The notes beneath the pieces are model-generated. The model was not told where the DNA came from, did no database searches, and saw only the letters and a program-made list of their open reading frames with translations. 64,000 nucleotides of DNA. Source: Saccharum officinarum (Eukaryota; Streptophyta; Magnoliopsida; Poales; Poaceae). This document shows, piece after piece, positions 9,612 to 21,862 of the stretch. Both the position numbers and the translations under genes were made by a program. The DNA lies in contig CM036191.1 in NCBI GenBank assembly GCA_020631735.1, positions 38,485,335-38,549,334 on the forward strand, read 5' to 3'. Every line of letters begins with the position of its first letter. Positions within the stretch are counted from its first letter, which is position 1.

Positions 9612-12600
9612 TATCACATAACCTCCTAATTATGATGGCCCACAAGCACACGTCATTGCCATAATGACCTCTGACAGTCGTACTTATGTTCACCATAACT
9701 TAAAAGGCCTGCTTTACTCCGAACAGGATCCAATCACAGGAGTATTGCAATATTACAACAGTTTATTCAAAATATTCAACAGAGTAAAGTAGCGGAAGTC
9801 TTACAATAACTTAGGTTACAAACCAGTTTTTCAAATCTCAAACCTTATGTAACATTATTACAAACCAGTAGTAGAGAAGTATCGTAGTAACTTTATTACA
9901 TCACACAAGCGAGATGCCTTGCCCAAAGGCCACACAGTCTACTCATTGTCGCTTTCTTCAACCATGACGGTCATGCAACAAGGCTCGAAGCAGACTTGTT
10001 CATGAACCGCACCTGCAACAAGGGGTTCAACAAACCCTGAGTACGAGAGTACTCAACAAGACTTACCCGACTAAGACAAAGACTCCAAGGGCATGCTAGC
10101 TTTAGGGAATCAAGGTATGGGTAATCAAGAATCAAATTTTCTTTTGCAGAAAAGCTTACTAAGGTAAGTCCTTATCTTCAATATTTTACTTTTACCATTG
10201 ATGGTTCATTAACCAAATCTAGGTGATCCTAATCTAGATCAAAGAAATTATCATCAAAACCTTACTTATTCTTTCTTTCAATTCCAGTTCTTAACTACGA
10301 TGTTGGTGCAAGGCCAAGACTCCTTTCTCGTGGAGCAACGACGATTCGAACCGCTTCATTTACCCAGCTGGGGATTCCTAACCACACGACATATGTAGAA
10401 CCGAATCTAGCATATATCAACTCTTACCCGAATAACCCAAAACCAGAACGTGTCCATCGCCACCCGAGAGCACAGTACTCCTCGAACCCGGCCCAATTCT
10501 AGCCCCGAGGGTACACACTACTCTCGCCATCTCTCCACTCCCAGTGCGAGGTTAGACGTTCTTGTAATGGACTAACCAAAGTAAGGCTTACCCGACATGG
10601 GTATATGGCTAGTACTAATAAAAACTCTATGACGCGAGGGCCAACAACGTACGATCCATAACTGATAAGGCGGAAACAATACATTGGGACTCCTCTCCCG
10701 ATGCACGTTAGCAGTGGCCAAACCACCCGCCCGATCTTACAAGTTCATTCGCATATTTCAATATTCATTAAGGATGCCGTCATGGCCGAGTAAACATTCA
10801 TTTAAAAGCTTAACTTCTAAGCATAGCGAAGCATACTACGCATTTTCTATAAAACAGGTATCAAGGTTGATATCGCAATAATCAAGGATGATAATGCAGC
10901 AATTAGGTTATCACTCAACTCCTAATTACTTAATGCAATAAACCATAATATAAATAATAAAACATTTATAAAATTCAAGGTAGGGTTTAAATGCACCGGG
11001 GCTTGCCTTGCTCTGACACGACGACTGACTCAGACTCGAGAACTCCATCGTCTGGTCCAGAACCCACCGATGATCGCTCTTCTCTGGAAGCTTGCTCGAC
11101 GACTTCGGCTTCCTCGAAAGCGGAGACTACACGAATACATAACATGCTTTAACATGATGCTCTATGATAAACATGATGCTTGATGATAACATGCCACAGT
11201 TACGATTTGAGTACAACTTCCCTTCACGGTACAGTCGCAAACTGAAAACCTACTAACTAGTAGCGACGATTTCCAGCGATACCATCTTTTAACCTGACAA
11301 GTTACTAACGAGCTCAATCATGAAATTAAGGTGCTAGAGATCACCAAAGGGTAGTGACCTAAGGACATCACTCAATCAAAAGGCACACAACACTTAAAGT
11401 TCTCAAATTAACATTTATTTACTATTTAAATAATTAGGGCATAATTAGAAGTTAATCAAATTTTATCTAAACAAGCTCAAACTTTTTCTATGGGTTAAGA
11501 ACGATTTATAACAGTGTCATAATAAATTTCATAATTTTTGGATAAATAAAATAATTATTAAAATTCCTGGAAGTTGCATTTAATCTTTAATGGAACTAAT
11601 TAATTCTACTGCACAAAGTATTCAAATTCATGATTTAACATTTTTCCTAGATAGTTTATACATTGAGAAGCTTACACAAAAATTTTCATGAATTTTGGAA
11701 CTCTACAAAATTTTTAATGAAATAAACAAATAATAGCACTTATTCATTTACTTGAAAAAGAAAAACAAAAACGAAATCGGGCCGATTCTCTTTTTCTCCC
11801 GCGGTCCGGCCCAGCTGGTCGGCCCGCTCGCGCGCGCCCGCGCCCGCACGCACGCTCGGCCCAGCCGCGCGGCCCAGCAGGCGGCCTGCCTCACGCGCGC
11901 CCGCTCTCCCTCTCTCTCGCTGACACCGCGGACCTACTTGTCATCGCCTTCCTCCTCCTCCCTCGCTCTCTCCCGCGACCCGGCCATGCCCGCGCGGTGG
12001 CCGGCCGACGAGCGTTGCTTCGGTCACCCATCCAAGCGACCCTACAACACCTACGACTCACCACGAACCCGTTTTAACCCCTAGCGGCTATGCTACAGCT
12101 CCGGGGAGCCCTTCCCGACGGCCATGGCGGACCGACCGCGACGGTGACCGGCGTCCCGGCGATGCAACGCGGTAGCGACTAAAGCGAGAGCACGGGGAGC
12201 ATCAGGAGCTTACAGCGGTCGCAGCGAAGCCACAAGGAGGCGCTGGGAGGCGGCGGAGGGTGCTGGCCACGTGAAGCGGCTTGGTCACCGGAGTTGAGCA
12301 CGGGAAGCGGTGGCTGCGGCGATCCAGGTGAAGTCAAGCTGGCTTGGGTGGTTCACGAGGTGCGCGAGGATGCGGCGATGCTGTTGGTGCGACTGGCGTG
12401 GCCGAAGATGGCCTGGTGGCCGCAGCGGCGAGCGGCGGAGCTAGCGGCGGCGGCGATGGCGAAAACGGAGAAGAAAGAAAAACGACGGCGACCTCGACGT
12501 ATTTATAGAAGATGGTCGCGGAGCTGGTCTCTGGAAGACGCGCGAGGTCGCGCTGGCGGTCCTGGCACGCGAGAAGGCCGTGGAAGCTGGCCGAAGCCGT

Positions 12601-13712
12601 CCGGCGTCTCGCCGGCGCCCATGCCGGCCGGTGGCCGTCGGTGATTGGCTCAGCACTGTAGCATCCCCCTAAACTCTGAAATTTAAACTGCTTTTTCAAA
12701 TTACTTTCAAATTTGTATAGCAACTTGAAAAACTTCCAATGTATGAAATCTTCAGAATTTCAAGCTCTACAAGTTTTGTATTTAACACTTTTTCAAATTC
12801 TCACTGGATTTTGAAATTTGATTTTAAACTCAAAAGGGACACATTTTTCAGATTTGGTAAATTAGAAATTACTTTTGATTTTATATTGAAACTTCAAAAT
12901 CTCCAAACATCAAAGTTGTATATCTTGACCAGACCTACAACTTTTCTGTTCAAAACTTTTTCAAATTCAGCCTCCATTTTGAAATCTTAGTTTGGGGACA
13001 AAAATGAATTAAATTTGAAATTTGTTTATGTTCAAAATTGCTCCACATTTTACACTAAAACTTTGAAAACTCAAAACACCAAAGTTGTAGCCCTTGAAAA
13101 GTTCTACAAACTTGGTTTTGAACTTTTTCCCAAATTTTGCTTAGATTTTGAATTATTTCAAAAGGGGTAAAATAGGGTTTTGAAATTTAGGGTTTTCGGA
13201 GGAATTTTCAATTGGAATTTGTTGCTACTTTGATTTGTGATTACTTAGTGATCAAAACCTCACCCAAGGGCATCATTTGGACCAACATAACATGGTTGAC
13301 CAAATGCCACTCTTGGTTGACCAATTAGCTTTTGAAATTCTTTTACATTTCTCCCCAGATTTAAATTTAAATTTGAATCAGAAAACTCGTGACAAGTTTT
13401 GGGACTCCAATTCAAACTCAAATTTTGGAGCTTCATTTTAGATGTTGTACTTAAGCTCATACCCTACACTTGACACTAGTGTGCAACACAGTCGCACACC
13501 TCAAATTACGCTGGGCATGAACTAAGTATTTGCGGTGGCATTCGAAATTTAGGGTTTTCGGTTTCAGAGCACACCACTAAGAAACACATTCAACCTAGAT
13601 AAGTAAACTTGTTTTAGTTGATGCATAACAAGGTTAACCTAACAGGGATGCTTAGCAATGCATTATGATGACATGGCAGATTAATTAGCACTATAACACC
13701 CGGGGTGTTACA
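9612..13712 (-). repeat. 5' LTR of Gypsy B
   Basis: This is the complete 4101-base partner of 285-3884. It begins TATCACATAACC on the plus strand, so the canonical terminal CA has mutated to TA in element sense, and it ends GGTGTTACA next to the target duplication. In element sense the order is U3 with three imperfect AT-rich units (about 12700-13260), TATA box (12500-12507), then a GC-rich transcribed part and a long 3' half. It has no protein-coding content of its own. Confidence 0.93.
12500..12507 (-). promoter_or_regulatory. TATA box of Gypsy B 5' LTR
   Basis: TATAAATA in element sense, in a GC-rich context, conserved at 2679-2686 in the 3' LTR and in weaker form (CTATAAAG) near 60238 in the solo LTR. 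Transcription of the element would start about 30 bases to its left. Confidence 0.6.
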
Positions 13713-13717
13713 ACGAA
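13713..13717. repeat. Target-site duplication ACGAA, right copy
   Basis: This matches 280-284 exactly and closes the Gypsy B insertion. Confidence 0.9.
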
Positions 13718-13782
13718 CTCCATCACCGAATCCCACCACCGCCTTACCCGGGATATCCTACCCGAAAACGACGATTTGAAGC

Positions 13783-13790
13783 TATAAAAG
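13783..13790 (+). promoter_or_regulatory. TATA box of family A LTR (left copy)
   Basis: TATAAAAG lies at the same alignment position as TATAAATA at 47435 and 54861. In this copy the Gypsy B insertion falls only about 65 bases upstream, so the U3 enhancer region has been displaced by 13.4 kb. Confidence 0.55.
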
Positions 13791-16151
13791 GGTAGCTGTG
13801 GTTCTCCTCTTCCCATTTTCCATCTAAAACCCGAGCTTAATCACGCGAATTCGAGCATAGGAGGTCGGAACCCTAGGATTTTTCGGTTGATCGTCGACGG
13901 AGCTCGCGGGTTGGTTTGAGCTCTTTTTCTTCGCGTTGGTGAGTTCGCCATCTTCTTCTCTCCCTCCCCGTGCTCTTCTTTTAGGTTGAGATGCTTTGAA
14001 TCATGATTTTGATGGTCTCCGGTGAGCCGGCAATGGCGCCACCGCCCTTCCCAAGCCGCATCCCGTCCTCGATCCGTCGTAGCTTGCCTAAACTGCGTAG
14101 ATGTGTTCGCGGTGTCCTCCTCCCTCGATTTGGTGTTGGATGTGGGGCGAAACGAGGTCGGAGAAGGGGGAACCGAAGCTTTCCGTCGAGCTACGAGAGC
14201 CAGCCATGGTGGCCGCCGGCCGGAGTTGAGGAAGGTGGTCGGCGCCCTCTCTCTCTCTTTCGCCTGGAGCGTTTTCAGCCGTCCGTTCGCTGATCAACGG
14301 CTTAGATTAGAAGATACCCCTTCGCGGGGTAAACTTCATAAAGAGCCCCTGTGTTTTTATGAAATAGAACCCGCCGTCCCTTGGCGTAATCCCCAAAAGA
14401 TGTTTCCGTGTTTTGAAAGCGTATTTCTTCTCGGTAAATCAAAAATATGTTTTCGAATATTTACAGTTTTGCCACTAAACTTGTTTTGGTCATAAAATCT
14501 TCGTTTTAACTCTGATTTGATCCGTTCAAGTTGCGTTACGTTCGTATTTGCGAGCTCTACATGTTAGTATAGTTGTACAGTAGGTTTGGGAAAATTAATT
14601 TTTGAGTTTATATTTAAGTAATTATTTATATATAGGAAATCTTAGAAAATTCATAACTTTCACGTTTTAACTCCGAATTTGGTGATCTTTACGTCTGTGT
14701 GATCGTAGGAACATGTAGAAGAGTTTTATAAACTTTTATTACTGTTTTGTTACTGTTGGTTTACTGTTCTAATTATATCTTTTTGTTTGCTTCGTGTATG
14801 TTTGCTCGATTGCATGTATGTTGTTGATTGGTGGTCGAGTTTAGACGGTGAGCAGTTTCTGGACGATCAGAAGTATTACTTTGAGCCAAATCATTAGTAT
14901 CATTCGAAAAACTTTGTTCAAGGAAAGTATAACATGGGACTATTCTTGTTACCTATTCACTATAATCAATATCATATGTATGTGTCTACCTTGACAACCT
15001 TAGAGATTATAACCTAGTGATTGTTATCTTGATTCCTTGTCAACCTTGGGGATGCATTTGGGTAGCTATTGCTAGTGCTTAATCATGAACAATGATCTTG
15101 TAATTTTGATTAATGGATTAAGCAATCAACCATTAAGATGATTTTATTACTGTTGAAAAGGGGGCTAGAGCATGTGGGTTATTTTGATGCTCTGGTTTCT
15201 CTCCATAAGGACTTATCTGTACGTGATCATCCGGGACATACAGTACAGTTGTAAGGGCTATATGGCTCTGGCTTTAGTTGCTTAAAGGACCTTTTCTAGC
15301 TTGTTAGTGGTTACCTTAAATGGCGTAAGAACGGCTCGCCACGTTGGGTGTAGGACAGCCTCTAGTTAATGTGTATAGCCGAGAAGAAAGTGTGCCATTT
15401 GAAAAGGGGGTTCCTACATCTGCCTGCCGAGTGAATCTAATGGTCCTAACTTGTTAGACGAACCTTTAAGTGGCTTTATATGATTTCCGGTGTTTTAGGG
15501 AGTCGCGAACCCATGCATTTGGAAGTTATGACTCACAGTGAAAGTGTACACCTCTACGCAGAGTTAAAAACTGGTATACTAGCCGTGCCCACAGATACGG
15601 GTGGCCTTGGAACATTTACAGATAGATGATCATCACTATTATATCATGCTTAATTATTGTTGTTATTATTATGCTCATGTTAATGCTATTCATTATCTTT
15701 ATTACAATTGATCATTGGTTCATTAATGGGAAGTGGATTACTTTGATGCTACTCAATTGCTAATTACATGATGAATAAAAGCTAAACGCAGTTAAACAGT
15801 GTCTAGCCTTTTGTGCCTCATGAACCCTGTGTTGTACTTGTTGAGTTCGACATGGACTCACCCTTGCTATTTCCACCATAACAAATGAAGATTATGAGGA
15901 AGATTATCGTAATGAGTACTAGTCTTGGTGTCAACCAGTCAACCGTGTCCCTATGTTTGGAGTTTCCGCTGGAGATCTACTATTAGTTATTATTACTTAT
16001 TGTTCAAGACTATGTGTTAAATATCTATTCGTTATTTAATAAGCACTGTGATGATACTATGTAATTTGTCTACTTGTGTGTGCGATCATATCCTAGGACG
16101 CACATGAGTCTTTTATGCATCCTATTTTTATCCTTAAAAATAGGTGTGACA

Positions 16152-16356
16152 TGCACAGCCTAGCCATCCTGGCTCAATGCTTCCTTTGCCACCAATCAGA
16201 CCCTTAATGAATCGTACTGACCCTGCTAACCTCGGAAGCGAGCCCATCTCTCCTCGAGGCATACTTTATTAACTACAGTATATCAAACAATGCTTGCTCC
16301 GGCCGAAACGAATCTTGGTATCGTTGACACCCACGAGTGTTATATGGAAATTGGGC
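16152..16356. other. Unassigned spacer between LTR A and LINE
   Basis: These 205 bases have no ORF of note and no match to other parts of the window. They end in ATTGGGC next to the LINE poly-T, part of the probable LINE target duplication. Confidence 0.5.
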
Positions 16357-16601
16357 TTTTTTTTAGACCAAAGGCTTTTCAGCCCAGCTTCTATTGAAAG
16401 CTGAAAACATCACAGGTTCTACTGGGGTTACTAGCTCTTACAACGAGCATTCGAAACAAAAGCACTGCCACCCGGGCAGAAACACATGACACACCTCCTG
16501 CCAAACCAGCGCAACATCCAGAAAACAAAGATAAGAAAACATCCCAAAAGACCTGAGCTACTGAAAACAGAGACTAAACGAAAGCCCCATTTAGACACAG
16601 G

Positions 16602-17723
16602 TCACCATCGCGCCATTCCTTCCTTCAGATGCTCCACCAATGCTTCCTTCTTGGATCCTTCCTTCTTCTCCATCACGGTCCACTGCTTCAAAAATCCAAG
16701 CGCCAAGTAAGCAACCTGTTTAGGGGATTTGATCACAATATTGGAGAAAATTAAGTCATTCCTAGTCTTCCATAACGCCCACCCTACAGCCGCCATAACC
16801 CACCACAGTTTCATTTTACCCTCTACTCCCCCACTAGCAGAAAGCAGATTTTGAAAAGAAAGTATAGAAGTTGGAATTCTAGTCCATCCTAGGCTATCCC
16901 GTACCCAGCACCACGTTGCAACAGCAATGGGGCACTGGAATAAAAGGTGATTGACCGATTCTTCTGCATCACAGAACTTGCAAGAACACGCCCCATCCCA
17001 ATTCCTTCTCCTCAACTGTTGAACCGTCTGAATCCTATCGTGCCACGCCATCCATAAGAATATCTTAACTTTCAGTGGAATCTTAGCGCTCCAGATCTCC
17101 ATCATCTCCACATCAATGACCCCAGCAAAAGTGATGAACCTGTACATACTCCGTGTGGAGAATTTGCCTGACCTCTCTAATTTCCAGCAAACCATATCTC
17201 TGTTGTCATCAAGCCTCACATTTTCCAGCAAACTCATTAGAACTTTCCACTCCTCCATCTCTACTTCCCCAAATTTTCTTCTGTAACTGAGACTCCAACT
17301 CAGCTCTCCAGCCGAACTCACTAAAATATCTTGGTCATGACAGATTTTGAAAAGCCTAGGACAACAGATTTTCAGAGGAACCTCCCCCAACCAGACATCC
17401 TTCCAAAATCTGGTCTGGTGACCACTTCCCACTTTGTGAGCCTTACCTTTTTCATACCATTCCTTGACAAAGTGTAAACCTTGCCAGAATTGGGAACTAC
17501 CTACACTCTTGCTCTGACAAAAACCACCTCCTCCAAGATATTTTCTCCTCAACAACTCCATACAAAGACTGGTATCCCCGCTTTCTAGTCTGAATATCCA
17601 CTTGCACATGAGAGCGGTGTTCATTGCCCTGGTATCAATAAAGCCTAAGCCCCCAAATTCCTTAGGTTTATCCAGTGCGTCCCATTTAATCATGTGATAT
17701 TTCTTTTTGTTCCCCACACCTTC
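16602..17723 (-). pseudogene. LINE ORF2, C-terminal part with zf-RVT-like domain
   Basis: These 371 codons follow the reverse transcriptase in the same frame after a single TAG (17724-17726). The segment starts GNKKKYHMIKWDALDKP, the typical post-RT region, then includes a KIPLKVKIFLWMAWHDRIQT segment and a Cys/His cluster (CSCKFCDAEESVNHLLFQC) that fits the zinc-binding reverse-transcriptase-associated domain of plant LINEs. The stop replaces a Trp that relatives have in an FFW-EG context (TGG to TAG), again a C-to-T type change on the opposite strand. Confidence 0.9.
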
Positions 17724-19451
17724 CTAGAAAAATTTGCTTCTGCAAGTGTCGAACCTCTGGTGAATACCTTCATAAAGCCAGTAAAAACCCATGGTGTACA
17801 TGGGAATACTTGTCAAGCTTGAATTGATGAGAATTGATTTCCCCCCAGAGGAGAGATGCCCACCTTTCCATGTCTGAAGCCTTTTTTCAATCTTCTCTGG
17901 TGAGTCACTAAGTTCAGCTTTGCACAGTCTCTTATTACTTAGTGGCAGTCCCAAATACTTCATAGGAAACTCCCCCAAATTACAATTGAAAGCATTGGCA
18001 ACGCTTTGACTCTCCTGCTCAGAGAGGCCGACTGTGAACACTTCACTCTTGGAGTAATTAATCTTCATCCCTGAAAGTTCTTCATAACAGAACAGCAAAA
18101 ATTTCAAGTTGATCATGTCTGTGTCAGAGTATTGTAAGAACAGCACAGTATCATCTGCATACTGCATATGGGTAAGCCCTCCCTCCACTAACTCTGGGCA
18201 TAATCCATTGATCAGCCCTTGTTCACTGGCACAGCTCAAGATCTCATATAAGGCATCTGCCACTAAGTTGAAAAGTAATGGAGAAAGGGGGTCCCCCTGT
18301 CTTAGCCCCTTATAACTCCTGAAATACTGACCAATCTCCCCATTCAAGTTGATTGCAACTCTCCCCCCTTGTACAATTTTCAGGATCCATTCTATCCATA
18401 ATGGATCAAAAATTTTCCTTATCAACACATCTTGCAAAAACTTCCAATTCACCTTGTCATATGCTTTCTCGAAATCCAGTTTCAAGATGATGCCTTTTTT
18501 CTTCCGCACTCTCAACTCATGTAAAATCTCATGCACAATCAAAACTCCGTCAAGAATATACCTCCCAGGAATAAAAGCTGTTTGGGCCTCACTAATAATC
18601 TTATTGATGACAGTATTAAGTCTAAGAGTGAGGACTTTGGTTATGATCTTATATATAACATTGAGCAAACAAATCGGTCTAAACTGTTTAATTTGATTGG
18701 CTCCTTTTATTTTGGGAAGTAGAACTATAATGCCATAATTCAATCTTGCAATATCCAATTGCCCCTTATGCAAAAGCTGAAGCATTTCTAAAATAGTCTC
18801 TCTAGCTTGTCCCCAAAAGTTTTTAAAGAAGGACGTCGAGAAACCATCAGGGCCTGGAGCAGTATTGGTTTTCATTTCTCTCACAGCATCCTCCAACTCA
18901 GACATAGTAAAGGGTCTGGTGAGCAGGATGTTATCTTCATGGCCCAAATTCCTCCTGTGCCTCCAAAAGTTCTCCCCCAGATGAATCACCGGGTCAGGTT
19001 CTCCCCCAAAAAGTTGTTTATAGAAATTGGTTATATAGACCTTGAGTTCCTCTTTATCTTCAATGATTCTGTCCCCATCTAGTAAGTTCTTAATGCAGCA
19101 TTTTCTCTTTCTCCCATTTGCTTTGCCATGAAAATATCCTGTATTGGCGTCCCCTTTTAACAACCAACTTTCTCCTCCCCTTCTTTGCCAAATCAGTTCT
19201 TCATTTTCGTAGATCTTCATTAATTCGTCCTCCTTTCCATACCTGTCCAGCCACTCATTGTTAGTTAGAGCCCTCTCCTCCGCTAGCTTGTCCCAATGTT
19301 CGATTTGTAGGAGCAAATTTTGTTTGAGTTTCCTCTGGTCACTCCCCCAATTTTTGCTCCACCCTTTCATGCTTTTCCTTAAGCTCGAAGCTATTAAATT
19401 CCAGTGGTCAAGAACATAGCCTTTTCGTCTTTGAGGCCATTTCTGTATCAC
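17724..19451 (-). pseudogene. LINE ORF2 reverse transcriptase
   Basis: A 575-codon frame. The N-terminal part is the helical linker after the endonuclease (EERALTNNEWLDRYGKEDEL, SWLLKGDANTGYFHGKANGR). Reverse transcriptase motifs follow: NTAPGPDGFSTSFFKNFW, FRPICLLNVIYKIITKVL, LKLDFEKAYDKVNW, LRQGDPLSPLLFNLVADAL, and the catalytic YADD at 18150-18161. The order and spacing are those of plant L1 elements. The frame opens with GTG, so the Met start is artificial; coding continues upstream to about 19616 through a frameshift near 19500. Confidence 0.95.
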
Positions 19452-19626
19452 CCATTCTCTGAAACCTTCATGATTTAACCAAGCATTCTCAAATCTAAAA
19501 ATAGAGGACCTAATGCTCCCCCACTTTCTGTTTCTACCAGCAAAGGGTTATGGTCTGACCCCACCCTTGTCAGCGAACGAGCCATAACTAAAGGGAAATG
19601 CTCCTCCCGAAAATTTATTGGGCTTT

Positions 19627-20550
19627 GCCAATATATTTTGAGACATTTATGTATTTGGCGATGGACAAATCAGTCTTCCTCATTTGGCACTAGAAAATTT
19701 AAACTTTTTTATGTGACACCTATTTAAATTTGCCGTGTGCATCCATCCGTTAGCTGACTCTATTGACGTACGTATCAGTTTTCTTTCCGAAAAAACAAAA
19801 TGCCCCTGTGTATAGCACGCATTTTGTCTCCTACCGATGCTAGCGACACATGGAGTTGCGGTTTCACGCACGCCTCCCCTTCTTCTAAAAAAAGAAACCT
19901 AGATCTATGGATGCCGGAGGAGATGAGGATGGGCAGAGGAGCCATCGGTCGGCGGCGTCCGTCCAGGAGCTCGCGGAGGCCGACCGGCCTCTTTGTGGCG
20001 GACATGGTGTGGTCTCGCCCAGAGATGACTAGTCATGGCGTGGGGGATGCGGCGGGGGGTGGCCTCGCCCACCAGCGCTAGTGGCCGCTCGCGATGCGGG
20101 GGTCAAGGCGAGGCGGCCTCGGATGGAGGTGGCAGCCAGCCGCCCAGAGATGGCCTTGCCTGCCGGCACTAGTGCCCAGCTGCGGCATGGGGGATGCAGC
20201 GGTGCGGGCTCGCCCGCCAATGCTCCGGCAATGACGTGACGCGACGGGGCTCCGGCCAATCAGCGCGGCTCATCGCACACAGGCCGCCTAGGCCGTAGCC
20301 TCAACTGTCCGCGCTCGAAACAAGGGCATTCCTAACTTGTATAAATGGACGTCAGTGCTATTTACGGAAGAAATTTTCAACTGTGTGCTAGGTAAAAAAA
20401 TTCAAATTTTCTAATGCCAAATAAGAAAGATCAAATATTATAGTATGCGTGATCAATCTGTTTAAATATTGGTCATCAATACTGCATTATAGGATGAGTA
20501 AGCAAAAACGTAAGGCCTAGCGTCCAGACGCCCAGAGGGATGTCACGTCC
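19627..20550. other. Non-coding spacer, GC-rich middle
   Basis: No recognisable gene. About 19890-20310 is GC-rich, with repeated phrases such as GGCGTGGGGGATGCGGC and CTCGCCCACCAGCGCTAGTG that recur loosely near 20170-20220. The open frames on both strands look like composition effects. Confidence 0.4.
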
Positions 20551-20740
20551 GGATGCAGACCCTATGCCCCGTGTCCCGCATCCTGCTCAATACTAACGTC
20601 CGCGTCCGTCACAGGACCCGTGCCCACCCTGCACCCGCATGGGGAAAACCCACGTTGGTTGACCCACGATTGCGCCCCAGTAGCAGCGATAAGCGGCTGT
20701 GGCAGGACACTGTCCGCCAGCCACCAGCCTCGCCATGCAA

Positions 20741-21085
20741 CATCTATCCCGATCTATTTTTGAAACATTCAGATAAAATTGCTACATACGTCTGAAACAG
20801 ATGAAACACTTGAAAGATGCGATTGAAACATGCATGTGTATAGGCATAACAACATATACAACATCCAGATCTACTTTTGTAACATCCAGATAAAACACTT
20901 GCAACATAAGTATGAAATATTTGAAACATACACTTAAAACATACGGGTAGAGCCATAGCAACATATGCAACATCCAGATGGACACACTTGAAACATGTCT
21001 GAAATATTTAAAACACTTGCAACATAGGCTTGCAACATATGCAACATCCCAGATCTATTTTTGTAACATCCAAATGAAACACTTA
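20741..21085. repeat. Degenerate tandem repeat, AACATCCAGAT/GAAACACTTG units
   Basis: Phrases such as 'CAACATCCAGATCTA', 'TTTTGTAACATCCAGAT', 'AAACACTTGCAACATA' and 'TGAAACATG' recur about every 100-150 bases (near 20741, 20857, 20961 and 21039). I associate this pattern with a dispersed grass repeat of uncertain class, possibly the internal part of a Mutator-like element. Related words reappear at 21390-21405 after the MITE, so the MITE sits within the repeat. The minus-strand ORFs (20744-21152) are by-products of the periodicity. Confidence 0.6.
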
Positions 21086-21373
21086 GACTATCTCTAACAA
21101 TTGGAACCCAAAATACAAGACCCATTTCACGTTTGGATAGTGCTACAGGCAAATGTTTTAATACCTATTTTTGGTCTTTTCCAACAATAAGACTCAAAAG
21201 AGAACCTTTTCTACAAATAGGTTTCTAGGAGAAGATACTCAAATTTAGGTTGTGCCTCTTCTGGCACCCAAAATGTATCTCCTGTATAGGTACTATGTTG
21301 GAGGCCAATACAATATTGTCCGAGACCTATTTTGCATTTGGGTGCTCTTATGGGTCACTTGTTGGAGATAGCC
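21086..21373. mobile_element. MITE-like element with about 15-base inverted ends
   Basis: The left end GACTATCTCTAACAATTGG and the right end (reverse complement GGCTATCTCCAACAAGTG) are imperfect inverted repeats around 288 non-coding bases. The size and ends fit a small non-autonomous DNA transposon. I cannot identify a clean target duplication, so the superfamily is undecided. Confidence 0.6.
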
Positions 21374-21862
21374 AAAAACAACGCCTGAACACACTTGAAA
21401 CACGGCATCGTCGGCGACCATGACCTACCTGGTAGGGAACTATGGTAGCCAGCAAGCTTGGGTTAGGGGGACGTCAAAAGTTGCCCAGCGTACACCCGGG
21501 CATGCGCAAGCCTCCCCTTCCTGCCACGGTGCATGCCATGGCTACGACGGCGCAAGGTGGATGGGGACCCGACGCGGGGCGCGGAGGAGCGCGGGATCAG
21601 TGCCGGTGCGGCGCACCCATGCTGGAGAAGGGCGCCGAACTGGAGAAGGCGAGCTGAAGAAGGCCACTGGGCTAGAGAAGGCCCGAGGTGGATGGGGGCA
21701 ACTAGAGAAGGCGAGCGTTGTGGTGGATGCGCCAGTGAGGCACGGGGCAGCGGCCCGCAGAGTGCCTCCTGGGCAGCTAGGCCTCGACGCTTAGGGCGGC
21801 AGCGCTCGCGCTTGAAGTCAGAGGCGAAATCTTGTGTCACGGCCTTGGGGGCTCGAGGACGG
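21374..21862. other. GC-rich non-coding stretch, left flank of Copia insertion
   Basis: No recognised gene. 'GAGAAGG' recurs roughly every 30-40 bases between 21620 and 21720, giving long frames in several phases. It continues after the Copia element at 35143. Confidence 0.4.
21858..21862. repeat. Target-site duplication GACGG, left copy
   Basis: GACGG directly precedes the Copia element and recurs at 35143-35147. Confidence 0.9.

Larger units (their letters stand above)
285..13712 (-). mobile_element. Complete Gypsy (Ty3) chromovirus, family B, nested in a family A LTR
   Basis: The element runs right to left: 5' LTR (9612-13712), primer-binding site (9598-9609), coiled-coil accessory ORF, gag, protease, reverse transcriptase, RNase H, integrase, chromodomain, polypurine tract (3885-3897), 3' LTR (285-3884). 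Integrase after RNase H identifies Gypsy; the C-terminal chromodomain and the roughly 4-kb LTRs suggest the Tekay/Del branch. The duplication ACGAA flanks both ends. All reading frames carry nonsense changes, so it cannot move on its own, but its structural ends are intact. Confidence 0.93.
13713..16151 (+). repeat. Gypsy family A LTR, right piece
   Basis: This continues the LTR interrupted at 284. It aligns in order with 47371-49823, including a TATA box, the GC-rich leader, the 'TTTTGGTCATAAAA' region and the terminal GGTGTGACA (ends 16151). No primer-binding site follows, so it is a 3' LTR or a solo LTR of a plus-strand element. ORFs at 14003-14495 sit in the GC-rich leader equivalent and have no retained frame in the sister LTRs, so they are not called genes. 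Confidence 0.88.
16357..19616 (-). mobile_element. 5'-truncated L1-type LINE
   Basis: A minus-strand non-LTR retrotransposon. The 3' end is marked by the T run at 16357-16364 (poly-A in element sense). Coding sequence covers the very end of the endonuclease (SDHNPLL near 19550), reverse transcriptase and a zf-RVT-type C-terminal domain. The 5' end stops inside the endonuclease, the usual result of incomplete target-primed reverse transcription. The ten bases ATTGGGCTTT occur at both ends (16350-16359 and 19617-19626) and are the probable target duplication, although three of the T bases overlap the poly-A. Confidence 0.85.

Noticed and set aside
14003..14495. GC-rich ORFs that look like a 157-residue protein
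   Set aside because: They lie in the transcribed leader of the family A LTR, and the frames are not kept in the two other LTR copies.
20744..21152. Cys/Tyr-rich minus-strand ORFs with repeated 'FKCFI' phrases
   Set aside because: Translation of a degenerate tandem DNA repeat. The repeat is the signal, not a peptide.
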